Shown: in pieces, positions 7,936 to 16,800 of the stretch
Position numbering within the stretch: the stretch's first letter is position 1
How the letters are laid out: each line of letters opens with the position of its first letter
Assembly (NCBI GenBank): GCA_964386535.1
Contig: CAYLRY010000042.1
Span: forward strand, 1-26,205
Source of the DNA: CAYLRY01 sp964386535
Lineage (GTDB): Bacteria > Chloroflexota > Dehalococcoidia > Dehalococcoidales > UBA3254
Reading direction: 5' to 3'
DNA: 26,205 nt
Position numbers and translations under genes: made by a program
Notes under the pieces: generated by a model
Told to the model about the DNA's origin: nothing
What the model saw: only the letters and a program-made list of their open reading frames with translations
The model's database searches: none

Positions 7936-8643
7936 TCAATCATTTTCGCTGTGGCGAAGAAGACTCTTTAGTTTGACAACTGCGGGAGGCAATACCTGCC
8001 CGATTGGTTCCTCAAAACGTAAATGTGCACGGTGGTCAAAAGGAGTTTCGCCCCGGTTGATGATAACCAGTTTGGCACCGGATTCCAGGGCTACATGGGG
8101 CATGTCTGCAGCAGGATAAACTACCAGGCTTGAACCCACAACTACAAAGAGGTCACATTCCCGTGAATAGCGGTAAGCCAGTTCCAAGTCTTTGTGAGGA
8201 AGAGACTGGCCAAAATCGACTACGCTGGGTTTAAAAGTACCGCCACAGACCGGACAGCTCATTTTTTCATTAAAATTATCCATGGTGAATTCACAGCGAA
8301 TGCATCTTAATTTGGTAATATTACCATGCAGTTCTGCCAGCAATTCAGGACGGATGCCGGATTTAAGATGAAGATTGTCTATATTTTGAGATATCAAAAA
8401 GGTAAGCTTGTTTAAGTTTTGCAATTCCACAAGGGCTAAATGTCCGGAATTAGGTTCAGCCTGAGAAAAATCCATACGCTGAACCGGTAGTCCTTTATCT
8501 CTTCTGGTCCAGAGACCATCTGGACCACGAAAATCAGGCAACCCGGATTCTGTACTGATACCGGCGCCGGTAAATACCACTAGTCCCCGGGCATCTAACA
8601 TCCAGTTGGCCAAAGTATTAATACGTTTTTCCAGTTCTTCCAT
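7936..8643 (-). CDS. Sir2-family NAD-dependent protein deacylase
   Basis: This enzyme removes acyl groups from lysine using NAD+, forming nicotinamide and O-acyl-ADP-ribose. From the preferred ATG it has 235 residues: NAD-binding GAGISTESGLPDFRG (about 25-39), QNIDNLH (about 86-92), catalytic His in ELHGN (about 106), a four-cysteine zinc site (CIRC and CPVC, about 113-135), and VVGSSLVVYPAADMP (about 167-181). The start is placed at 8643 because GGAGGTG lies eight bases before that ATG. An upstream GTG at 8664 would put this ribosome site inside the gene. It follows the MBL-fold gene by 63 bases and is probably co-transcribed with it. It could be a desuccinylase or a deacetylase; the diagnostic residues were not resolved. 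Confidence 0.95.
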   Translation of the reverse strand: MEELEKRINTLANWMLDARGLVVFTGAGISTESGLPDFRGPDGLWTRRDKGLPVQRMDFSQAEPNSGHLALVELQNLNKLTFLISQNIDNLHLKSGIRPELLAELHGNITKLRCIRCEFTMDNFNEKMSCPVCGGTFKPSVVDFGQSLPHKDLELAYRYSRECDLFVVVGSSLVVYPAADMPHVALESGAKLVIINRGETPFDHRAHLRFEEPIGQVLPPAVVKLKSLLRHSEND

Positions 8644-8706
8644 CAAACTCACACCTCCAGGCACATTTTCCGAGAGGAGTTAGAGAAATAAAATCATTTT
8701 ATTATT

Positions 8707-9384
8707 TTAAAAATATATATTTTCCTTAAGGAAATCAAAATTATCCTGTATAGCTTGCTTGCCTTTGAGCACGCCTGGATGGCCGTAAGGATGGCCGCAC
8801 AGCAAGTATTCTGCATCCAGGTTGGACAATTGATCAATGCTTTTCTTAAGTAAAGCCGGATTACCGCCCGGCAGATCTACTCTGCCCGTATTACGAAAGA
8901 AAACCACGTCTCCCACTGCCAGGGCTTTCTTTTCCGGCCAGTAAAGGGCAATATGTCCTGGTGAGTGACCCGGAACATGATATACTTTAAGATCGGTTTG
9001 AACCAAATTACCTGCTTTGAGATCCCCTTCTTCCAGGTTAAAATCAACAGGTTTTGCACCGAACATCCTGACAGCCGCGGCATCATCTTTATGTATAGCT
9101 ATTTTAGCCTGACTTACATCTCTGAACTTCCATGCGCCCTCAATATGATCAGGATGAGCATGCGTTAAAACAATCAATCCTATATCCTTAATATCCAGAC
9201 CGTCTTTTATAATTTCGCGGTTCAGCATCTCATAAGCGGGTTCCCTTAGAAATGGAGTAACAATATGACCTGGATCTATGAGAATGTGCTTATGGTTGCT
9301 CAGTACATCTCCAAAAATAAAGGTATTACAATTATTATCGTTTCCCTTCCAGACATAGGCATATAAATTGTCGGTCAGTTTCAT
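8707..9384 (-). CDS. MBL-fold metallo-hydrolase (glyoxalase II-like)
   Basis: This 225-residue member of the metallo-beta-lactamase superfamily has the metal-binding motif THAHPDHIEG (about 75-84), then His in VPGHSPGHIALY (about 136-147), the bridging Asp in LAVGDVVF (about 155-162) and the last His in LLCGHPYGHPG (about 194-204). This is the standard binuclear site of glyoxalase-II-like hydrolases. The substrate is unknown. GGGGGAG lies nine bases upstream of the ATG. It is the first gene of a likely two-gene unit with Sir2 and is divergent from the YgjP-like peptidase gene. Confidence 0.9.
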   Translation of the reverse strand: MKLTDNLYAYVWKGNDNNCNTFIFGDVLSNHKHILIDPGHIVTPFLREPAYEMLNREIIKDGLDIKDIGLIVLTHAHPDHIEGAWKFRDVSQAKIAIHKDDAAAVRMFGAKPVDFNLEEGDLKAGNLVQTDLKVYHVPGHSPGHIALYWPEKKALAVGDVVFFRNTGRVDLPGGNPALLKKSIDQLSNLDAEYLLCGHPYGHPGVLKGKQAIQDNFDFLKENIYF

Positions 9385-9562
9385 CTATTCACTCCCCCTA
9401 TATTATATTTAAATCATAGCTTAGTAGATTTTATTTCTCAATATTACAGTTCATACCATGATTAAGCACCCAGTGAAACTTAACGAACCTGAATACTTTG
9501 GCCATAATTTTGTAGAAATCACACGCCTATTTGGAACTATAATATGACGCATTTTGAATATA

Positions 9563-9592
9563 TTTACAGCTACCGGGCTGTTCGGCTATAAT
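9563..9592 (+). promoter_or_regulatory. Promoter of the YgjP-like peptidase gene
   Basis: TTTACA (9563-9568), an 18-bp spacer and a perfect TATAAT (9587-9592) lie immediately before the gene. The expected start point near 9599 leaves only about eight bases before the ATG at 9607, so the mRNA would be almost leaderless. Confidence 0.6.
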
Positions 9593-9606
9593 GGCGCCAT
9601 ATACAA

Positions 9607-10368
9607 ATGAAAAAGGGCGCCGCTTCAAAACCAGTTCTGATAGGTGAATATGAAATCACCCTGGCAGACAGAGTGATACATTACATTCTGAAACGCAGCT
9701 ACAAGGCAAAGCTGGTATGGTTAAGAGTTAAAGCCCCAACCGGGCTCACGGTAACCGTACCCGTCAACTACCGCCTGAAGCAAGTTCCGGTGTTCTTAAA
9801 AACACACTCTGTTTGGATATTGAGGCGCCTGGCTGAACTTGAAAATAAAAGCCAAGAACCATCAGGTTCACACGTGCATAATAATGAAACCATTTTGTTT
9901 CTGGGTCAACCCCTGAAAATTGCCGCCCTAAATAATCAACAGGACACCACATCGATAAAGATAGATAACGGTAAATTGATCATTAATACTAGTAAATCAG
10001 GAAAAATGCCGGCCTATATACTGCTGGAAAACTGGATGAAAGGAAAAGCCGTGCAACTGATTATGCAAAAAGTAGAAGTGTTTAGTAAATGCCTGAAAGT
10101 AGTTTTTAACCGGATTTCAATTCGCGATCAAAAATCTCGCTGGGGAAGCTGCTCCCATCTTAAGAATTTAAGTTTTAATTGGAGATTGATAATGGCGCCG
10201 GAGCCCGTGATAGACTACGTAGTCATACATGAGCTTTGTCACTTGAAAGAGATGAACCATTCCGGATCATTCTGGTTACTGGTAAGCCGGTTTTGCCCCC
10301 AATGGCAAGAGAAACGAAAATGGCTTAATGAATACGGTAAAGATCTAAGAAGCGCCTTAACAGGATAA
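9607..10368 (+). CDS. YgjP-like/SprT-type zinc metallopeptidase (DUF45 family)
   Basis: This 253-residue protein has the family signature in its C-terminal half: RDQKSRWGSCS (about 175-185), NWRLIMAPEPVIDYVVIHEL and the zinc motif HELCHL (HExxH, about 211-216), followed by HSGSFWLLV, where a third ligand is expected. The layout matches the M48-related YgjP-like metallopeptidase domain, often encoded near type I restriction genes, though none is here. There is no signal peptide, so it should be cytoplasmic. No ribosome site precedes the ATG, which agrees with the near-leaderless promoter. Its substrate is unknown. Confidence 0.88.
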   Translation: MKKGAASKPVLIGEYEITLADRVIHYILKRSYKAKLVWLRVKAPTGLTVTVPVNYRLKQVPVFLKTHSVWILRRLAELENKSQEPSGSHVHNNETILFLGQPLKIAALNNQQDTTSIKIDNGKLIINTSKSGKMPAYILLENWMKGKAVQLIMQKVEVFSKCLKVVFNRISIRDQKSRWGSCSHLKNLSFNWRLIMAPEPVIDYVVIHELCHLKEMNHSGSFWLLVSRFCPQWQEKRKWLNEYGKDLRSALTG

Positions 10369-10465
10369 TCTAATTTGCTGGTATACGGCCAATAATATTC
10401 CAGTAGAATAGCCCTTGATCATGTTGTGAGACATCTGGCTGAGCTCTGGCTTCAGGGGATATTAT

Positions 10466-11044
10466 TTAATGGTACCGGTGTTTTTTACTTTCCAGGCTGG
10501 ATTCCATTTCTGTATAATGAAAACCCAGACCATCCAGACTATGTGCATCGGAAGCGCGAATAAGAGGGATTTGTTTATCCTTTGATATGCTTGCAGAGAG
10601 AGCAAAATCACCCAGCAGGCTCACGGATTCCACAGCGTCAAATCTTAAAGCACCTAATTGTGCCGGATCCAGGGGCTGGTAAAAACCGGGGTGCGCCAGT
10701 ATCAAATACCAATCTTTATCCTGGAAGAAAGGAACGCTCCGGCGAACATATGGTGGGATATAAATAGATAAAAAATGCTGGCCGGCATAGGTTATTTCTG
10801 ATCCTGGCAAAATAATCAAATTTTCGTCTTTAAAAAAGTCCATGATCTGTAAAGCAACCACCCAGCCAAAATTAAAGTTATTTTTTTCAGTAACGGCTAC
10901 GCCATTTAAACCCGAAGACTTAATTGCCTTGACAATTATGGCCGCTGCCTCTTTATTAATATCCAGAATTCCTCTGATATCCATTTTTTCTTTCAAAGCT
11001 TCGATAAGATGTGTATGAAGGTCAAATTTAAGTACCTTAGCCAT
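10466..11044 (-). CDS. PHP-domain protein (possible degenerate metal site)
   Basis: This 192-residue protein has the PHP phosphoesterase order of motifs: DLHTH (about 8-12), VTEKN (about 51-55), GSEIT (about 81-85), LAHPG (about 115-119) and RASDAH (about 163-168). In motif II the usual His (T-D/E-H-D/N) is Lys, so one metal ligand is missing and catalysis may be weakened or changed. It is shorter than the roughly 230-250 residues common in the family and ends in a basic tail (SKKHRYH). GGGGA lies upstream of the ATG. It is divergent from the hydrogenase operon. From memory, PHP-domain genes often accompany [FeFe]-hydrogenase operons in Clostridia, so a link is plausible but unproven. Confidence 0.8.
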   Translation of the reverse strand: MAKVLKFDLHTHLIEALKEKMDIRGILDINKEAAAIIVKAIKSSGLNGVAVTEKNNFNFGWVVALQIMDFFKDENLIILPGSEITYAGQHFLSIYIPPYVRRSVPFFQDKDWYLILAHPGFYQPLDPAQLGALRFDAVESVSLLGDFALSASISKDKQIPLIRASDAHSLDGLGFHYTEMESSLESKKHRYH

Positions 11045-11114
11045 ATTTTTCCCCGTTATACTCTATTCAAACTGGGTGGTCTTTTTCTCCAAGGGTTCCG
11101 GAAATGTCATTTAC

Positions 11115-11128
11115 TTGCGGGCCCGCAA
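11115..11128. promoter_or_regulatory. Perfect GC-rich palindrome TTGCGGGCCCGCAA
   Basis: This 14-bp perfect dyad stands out in an AT-rich spacer, 71 bp upstream of the PHP gene start and about 480 bp upstream of hydA. It is a candidate binding site for a dimeric regulator. No family can be assigned. Confidence 0.4.
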
Positions 11129-11535
11129 CTCCACGTCAACATTATTAATTTGTTCTCAAATATACATTCATGAATAAATCAATAATCTATCTGCTTCAAG
11201 TATATCATATGCTGTCCAGCCAAAAAGAATACCGGCAGATTATCGTTCAGGATGCTTTCCTGAATTTTTTGTTCAAATTACCTGTCATCAAGAGTATTGG
11301 GCATATACATAAGATAGTCAATCCGTATGTTGATAAAATATTATTCGTACAAGAATTTGACAGTCAGTCTGATACATGAGAAAATAGAGATATTCCAAAA
11401 GGAATTCACTATGCGATTAAAAAACAATAGTCCTCTAAGAATAATAAAAAATAGAGAATTTAGTCCAATTTGTAACCTCCAAGATAAAATTCGCATCGTA
11501 ATAAAGACGGAATTCAAGTTAGGTTTTTCGACTGA

Positions 11536-11567
11536 ATAGCGCTTTTTATTGAAAGCGCTATTTTTTT
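11536..11567 (+). terminator. Strong terminator or attenuator in front of hydA
   Basis: ATAGCGCTTT pairs perfectly with AAAGCGCTAT (10 bp, six-base loop) and runs directly into a T7 tract. It lies 44 bases upstream of the hydA ATG, facing the same way. No convincing gene precedes it, so it either ends an unrecognised transcript or attenuates a hydrogenase leader. Confidence 0.85.
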
Positions 11568-11610
11568 ATAGGTTTTTATTTATTTAGAATATTGAGAATA
11601 ATGAGAGACA

Positions 11611-13416
11611 ATGATTAAACTAACAATAGATGATGAACCGGTTGCAGTCGAAGCTGGCACTACTATCATCGAGGCTGCCAGGCAGATCAATATTGATATT
11701 CCTCACCTGTGTTATTTCAGAGGGCTGCGTCCTGACGGCTCCTGCGGAATATGCGTGGTGGAAATAGAGGGGGAGCGCAATCTCTCCAGATCATGCATCC
11801 GGCAGGTCCAGGAAGGGATGAAAGTCCATACCAATACGCCCAATTTAAGGGCTACGCGTAAGTCGCTGATAGAATTAGTAATGTCAAATCATCCTTCAAA
11901 CTGCTTTTATTGTGAAAGGAACCAGAACTGCGGACTTCTGGACCTGGCATCCGAGCTGGGTGTTAAAGAGATCAGGTTTGACCGCAATAATCGGTCACCA
12001 ATGATTGATGATACCAGCCCTTCCATAATACGGGACGAAAGCTATTGCGTACTTTGCGGCAGATGTATTCGCGTTTGCAGCGATGTACAGACTGTTAACG
12101 CTATAGAACTGGCTAACCGGGGAGGTAAATTGAGAGTATCTACTTTCCTGAATGAAGGTCTGGGCAATAGCGAATGCATTAATTGCGGTCAATGCATCCA
12201 CGTATGTCCGGTGGCAGCTATTAAAGAGCAAACTTCTATTAAAGAGGTCTGGCAGGCGATTGCTGATCCTGATAAAGTGGTAGTGGTACAGGAAGCCCCC
12301 TCGGTCAGAGTAGCCCTGGGTGAAGAACTGGGCCTGCCGGTTGGTACTCTGGTCACCGGTAAAATGCATGCCGCCTTGAAAAAACTGGGCTTTGACGTGG
12401 TATTTGATACCAATTTTACCGCTGATCTGACTATTATGGAAGAAGGTAATGAACTGGTAAAACGTATTAAAGAGGGCGGCGTCCTGCCCATGTTCACATC
12501 ATGCTGTCCTGGTTGGATAAAATTTGCAGAGCATTTTTATCCTGAACTTATCCCTCATATTTCAAGCTGCAAGTCACCCCAGCAGATGTTCGGCGCACTT
12601 TCCAAGACCTACTACGCCAGAAATGCCGGCGTGGATCCAGCTAAAATCGTTTCAGTATCCATCATGCCATGTACAGCTAAAAAATTTGAGGCACAAAGAC
12701 CGGAAATGAATAGCAGCGGATTCCGGGATGTGGACTATGTATTGACCACCCGGGAACTGGCACGCATGATCAGAGAAGCCGGCATTGACTTTGCCAATCT
12801 GCCCGATGTATCGGCAGATAAGCTGATGGGAGTCTATTCAGGAGCCGGTACCATATTCGGTGCTACCGGAGGCGTCATGGAAGCTGCTTTGCGCACCGCC
12901 TACAAATTAATTACCGGAAAAGAACTAGAAAAAATAGATATAGAGCCGGTTAGAGGGCTGGAAGGCATACGAAAAGCCACTGTGGATGCTGATGGTCTGA
13001 AGATCAACGTAGCGGTAGCTCACGGAATGGGCAATGCCAGAAAATTGCTGGATGAGGTAAAAGCGGGAAAATCACCGTACCATTTTATCGAAATTATGGC
13101 GTGTCCTGGAGGTTGCGTAGGCGGCGGCGGACAACCCATAGGCTTTGATATAGCTGTACGCGGAGCACGCGGATGCAGCCTGTACAACGATGATAAGGGC
13201 CGTGTTTATAGGAAGTCTCATCAAAACCCGGCTATTGATAAAGTGTATAAAGATTTCCTGGGTGAGCCGTTAGGCCATGTCTCACACCAGTTGCTGCACA
13301 CCAGATATACCCCGCGAAACGGTGATGAGGAACTCATCGAAAGCTCTGAGTCTATGACTCATCTGGATGACTTAATGAAATCTATGGAGTTAAAGAAAAT
13401 CGAACATGGAGAATAA
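11611..13416 (+). CDS. hydA: [FeFe]-hydrogenase catalytic subunit HydA (multimeric, NAD-linked type)
   Basis: This 601-residue subunit makes or consumes H2 at the H-cluster. In order it has: an N-terminal [2Fe-2S] domain (about 1-75, cysteines in CYFRGLRPDGSCGIC); a His-Cys3 [4Fe-4S] site (HPSNCFYCERNQNC, about 93-106); two [4Fe-4S] clusters (CVLCGRCIRVC and CINCGQCIHVC, about 146-200); and the H domain. All three H-cluster signatures are intact: TSCCPGW (296-302), MPCTAKKFE (352-360) and MACPGGC (496-502). The architecture matches the HydA of trimeric bifurcating hydrogenases. The protein is cytoplasmic, with no Tat signal. The ribosome site is weak (GAGAG). The 3' end overlaps hydC by 11 bases, so HydA and HydC translation is coupled. 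The gene order, HydA first, differs from the usual NuoE-NuoF-HydA order. Confidence 0.97.
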   Translation: MIKLTIDDEPVAVEAGTTIIEAARQINIDIPHLCYFRGLRPDGSCGICVVEIEGERNLSRSCIRQVQEGMKVHTNTPNLRATRKSLIELVMSNHPSNCFYCERNQNCGLLDLASELGVKEIRFDRNNRSPMIDDTSPSIIRDESYCVLCGRCIRVCSDVQTVNAIELANRGGKLRVSTFLNEGLGNSECINCGQCIHVCPVAAIKEQTSIKEVWQAIADPDKVVVVQEAPSVRVALGEELGLPVGTLVTGKMHAALKKLGFDVVFDTNFTADLTIMEEGNELVKRIKEGGVLPMFTSCCPGWIKFAEHFYPELIPHISSCKSPQQMFGALSKTYYARNAGVDPAKIVSVSIMPCTAKKFEAQRPEMNSSGFRDVDYVLTTRELARMIREAGIDFANLPDVSADKLMGVYSGAGTIFGATGGVMEAALRTAYKLITGKELEKIDIEPVRGLEGIRKATVDADGLKINVAVAHGMGNARKLLDEVKAGKSPYHFIEIMACPGGCVGGGGQPIGFDIAVRGARGCSLYNDDKGRVYRKSHQNPAIDKVYKDFLGEPLGHVSHQLLHTRYTPRNGDEELIESSESMTHLDDLMKSMELKKIEHGE

Positions 13417-13876
13417 TTTCGATCTATTATTAAATGAAATCCTGACCCGCCATGAAGGTAGAAGAGACGAACTGATTACCATCTTGCAAGAAACACAGGA
13501 AGAGTTCCGTTATCTGCCCAAAGAAGCCATGGCCAGAATAGCTCAGTTTTTAAATATACCTGTTAGCCAGGTTTACGGAGTGGCCACCTTTTATGCTTTA
13601 TTCAGACTCAAACCCAGCGGCAAAAAGATGGTCAGGGTCTGCCGCGGTACCGCCTGCCACGTACGGGGCGGTGACCCCATTCTGCGGCAGATAGAAAAGC
13701 GCCTGGGTATTAAGCCGGGTGAAACTACCAAAGATATGGAATATTCGCTCGAAACAGTAGCCTGTATCGGCGCCTGCGCCCTGGCTCCCAATATTTCAAT
13801 AGATAAAGAGACTTACGGCCTGGTAAATAGTAAAAAAATAGAGGAATTATTCGGTGATTGGAAGAGACCAGAATAA
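13406..13876 (+). CDS. hydC: NuoE-like [2Fe-2S] subunit HydC
   Basis: This 156-residue thioredoxin-like ferredoxin subunit is homologous to NuoE of complex I and HydC of bifurcating hydrogenases. The N-terminal helical part (about 1-65) includes the conserved VYGVATFYALFRLKP. The cluster ligands are C79 and C84 (CRGTACH) and C120 and C124 (CIGACALAP), with the family spacing. It passes electrons between HydB and HydA. It overlaps hydA by 11 bases and the next gene by 23 bases, so the three are expressed as a unit. Confidence 0.96.
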   Translation: MENNFDLLLNEILTRHEGRRDELITILQETQEEFRYLPKEAMARIAQFLNIPVSQVYGVATFYALFRLKPSGKKMVRVCRGTACHVRGGDPILRQIEKRLGIKPGETTKDMEYSLETVACIGACALAPNISIDKETYGLVNSKKIEELFGDWKRPE

Positions 13877-16800
13877 ACAAAACGGACAGCACACCATTTT
13901 ATTTTGTCATGGTACAGGTTGCGTTTCCGGTAAAGCCATAGAAATCCGCCAGGCCACAGAAAAGGCCCTGGCAGCGTTAGGACTAACCGGCGTCAAAGTG
14001 GATTTTACCGGCTGTCACGGCTTTTGCCAGCAGGGCCCCATTGCAGTTGTGGAACCTGAGGGCATTTTTTACACACATGTCAGCGTTAATGACGTGCCGG
14101 AAATCGTAAAATCCCATATCCGGGACGGCAAACCGGTAAAGCGGCTTTTCTTTAAAGACCCCAATAGCGGAGAGCCCATACCTTATTATAAGGATATACC
14201 TTTTTACAAGATCCAGCAGCGCATTATTCTGAAAAATTGCGGTAAAATCAACCCTGAAAAGATAGAAGATTATATTGCCATCGGCGGGTATAAATCAGCC
14301 CGTAAAGCATTGACTGAAATGACCCCTGAACAGGTAATTGACGAGATCAAAAAATCCGGTTTAAGAGGTCGCGGCGGCGCTGGGTTTTCCACAGGTACCA
14401 AATGGGAATTATGCCGTAAATCGCCCGGCGCCACAAAGTATATCATTTGCAACGCAGACGAAGGCGATCCCGGCGCTTTTATGGACCGTTCTCTGGCTGA
14501 AGGTGACCCTCATTCCGTTCTGGAAGGCATGTTGATTGCAGCCTTTGCCATCGGCGCCAGCCAGGGCTATATATATTCCAGGGCAGAAAAGCCCCTGGCC
14601 ATCAAACGTTTCAGAATTGCCTTAAAACAAGCCCAGGAGAACGGGTTTCTGGGCAAGAACATCTTTAACAGCGGCTTTGATTTTAAGATAGAACTAAGGG
14701 AAGGGGCCGGGGCTTTTGTTTGCGGTGAGGAAACCGCATTGATAGCCTCCATCGAGGGAAAACGGGGCATGCCCAGCCCCCGTCCACCTTTTCCAGCCCA
14801 GTCCGGATTGTGGGGCAAACCTACCAATATTAATAATGTTAAGTCTTATGCCAGTGTTCCTGTTATAATCGCCAACGGGGCTGACTGGTATAACCAGATC
14901 GGCACCAGCACCAGCAAGGGCACTGCCGTCTTTGCTCTAACGGGCAAAATCGCCAACGCCGGACTGATTGAAGTACCCATGGGCACACCCCTGTGGCAGA
15001 TAATCTATGGAATCGGGGGAGGCATCCCCAATAAGAAAAAATTCAAAGCAGTCCAGACAGGAGGCCCATCCGGTGGCTGTCTGCCGCTCAGCTTTCTTAA
15101 TTACAAGGTGGATTATGAGTCCCTGAAACAGGCAGGAGCCATCATGGGTTCCGGCGGCATTGTGGTAATGGACGAGGATAGCTGTATGGTGGATGTGGCC
15201 AAATACTTCCTCTCCTTTACCAAAGATGAATCCTGCGGCAAGTGTATTTCCTGCCGTGAAGGCACCAGCAAGATGTATGATATCCTGGATAAAATTACCA
15301 GGGGAAAAGGAACCATACAGGATCTGGACTTATTGGAAGAGCTGGCGCGTACTATTACAGCTGGTTCAATATGCGGGCTGGGACAGACTTCCCCTAATCC
15401 GGTATTGACCACCTTACGTCATTTCAGAGACGAATATGAAGCCCATATACTGGATAAGAAATGCCCCTCTGTAGTCTGCCGGGACATGTTCAAATCACCA
15501 TGCCAGCATACCTGTCCGGTGGAACTGGATGTACCGGCTTATGTATCCTTAATTAAGGACAAACAATATGAAAAGGCTTATCAGGTAATCATGCAGCGTC
15601 TGCCGTTTCCCATGTCCGTAGGCCGTGTCTGCCCCGCGCCGTGCCAGAAAAAATGCCGGCGCAGCCAGATTGATGAAGCCATAGCTATCAGGAATTTAAA
15701 ACGGTTTGCGGCTGATTATGCATATGAACACGGCTATGAATACCTCCCTGAAGTAAAAGAGACCCGTGAAGAGCAGGTAGCTATCATCGGGGCCGGACCG
15801 GCCGGCCTGTCAGCGGCCTGGGATCTGGCCATTGCAGGTTATCAGGTGACCGTTTTTGAAGCCCTGCCGGTGGCCGGCGGCATGATGTCTGTAGGCATTC
15901 CGGAATACCGTTTACCCAAAAAAGTCCTCAACCGTGAGATAGATAATATCAAAAGACTGGGAGTGATGATTAAGCTCAATACCCGGGTGGATGATGTTGA
16001 CCGCCTGATCTCAATGGGCTATAGCGCGGTCTTCATTGCAGTAGGCGCACACAAAGGGACGCCCATGGGGGTCCAGGGTGAAAACATGCCCGGCGTTATG
16101 GATGCGGTGGATTTTTTGCGGCCGATCAATATGGGCGAAAGGATAGATATAGGGCAAAAAGTGGTAGTGGTAGGCGGCGGCAACTCAGCCATTGATGCTG
16201 CCAGGACTGCCATCCGCAAGGGCGCCCATGAAGTCCATGTGCTTTACCGCAGGGAAAGGGCCGATATGCCTGCCGAAGAAGAGGAAGTGATTGGAGCTGA
16301 GGAAGAAGGGGTAAAGTTCCATTTTCTCACCGTGCCTGTCAGGGTAATTGAAAAAAACGGCAGGGTTGCCGGCCTGGAATGCGTACTCAATGAACTAAAG
16401 GCCTTTGATGACAGCGGCCGCCGCACTCCTGAGATGGTTAAAGGCTCTGAGTATTTTCTGGAAACGGACATGATTCTTAAAGCCGTGGGGCAGCATCCGG
16501 ATACTGCCGGTCTGAAACTGGAAGGCATGAAGCTTGATCGCCAGGAAAGGATCATTGCGGATAAAAGGACTCTGGAGGTAGTAGGACATAAGGGCGTTTT
16601 TGCCGGGGGCGATGCCATTACAGGGCCTGCCACAGTGATCGAGGCTATTGCTCACGGCCAGAGAGCTGCTTCATCCATCCGCAGATACCTGCACGGCCAT
16701 GCCTTAACCACGCTGGTAGAACGCAGCGGTTATAAACCTATTACCGCAACTTCCATACCCACCACTGAAGAAGAATCCAGACCTAAACCCCGGGTCTTTT

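Larger units (their letters stand above)
11045..11610. other. Long AT-rich spacer between the PHP gene and the hyd operon
   Basis: This 566-bp divergent spacer holds a perfect 14-bp palindrome at 11115-11128, a 10-bp palindrome ATTCATGAAT at 11166-11175, and a strong terminator at 11536-11567. Two short plus-strand frames (11170-11379 and 11327-11539) have no ribosome site and no recognisable motif, so no gene is called. A long 5' leader or a small RNA that ends at the terminator would fit the layout. Confidence 0.5.

Noticed and set aside
11148..11161. ATTTG-TTCT-CAAAT resembling a Rex operator
   Set aside because: It lacks the TTGTTAA/TTAACAA half sites and lies about 450 bp from hydA; too weak to call.
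11170..11539. Two short plus-strand frames upstream of hydA
   Set aside because: No ribosome site, no recognisable motif, AT-driven composition, and the second frame ends inside the terminator stem.
16244..16655. Overlapping minus-strand frames opposite the GltD module
   Set aside because: They are antisense shadows of the strongly conserved HydB-GltD coding sequence.
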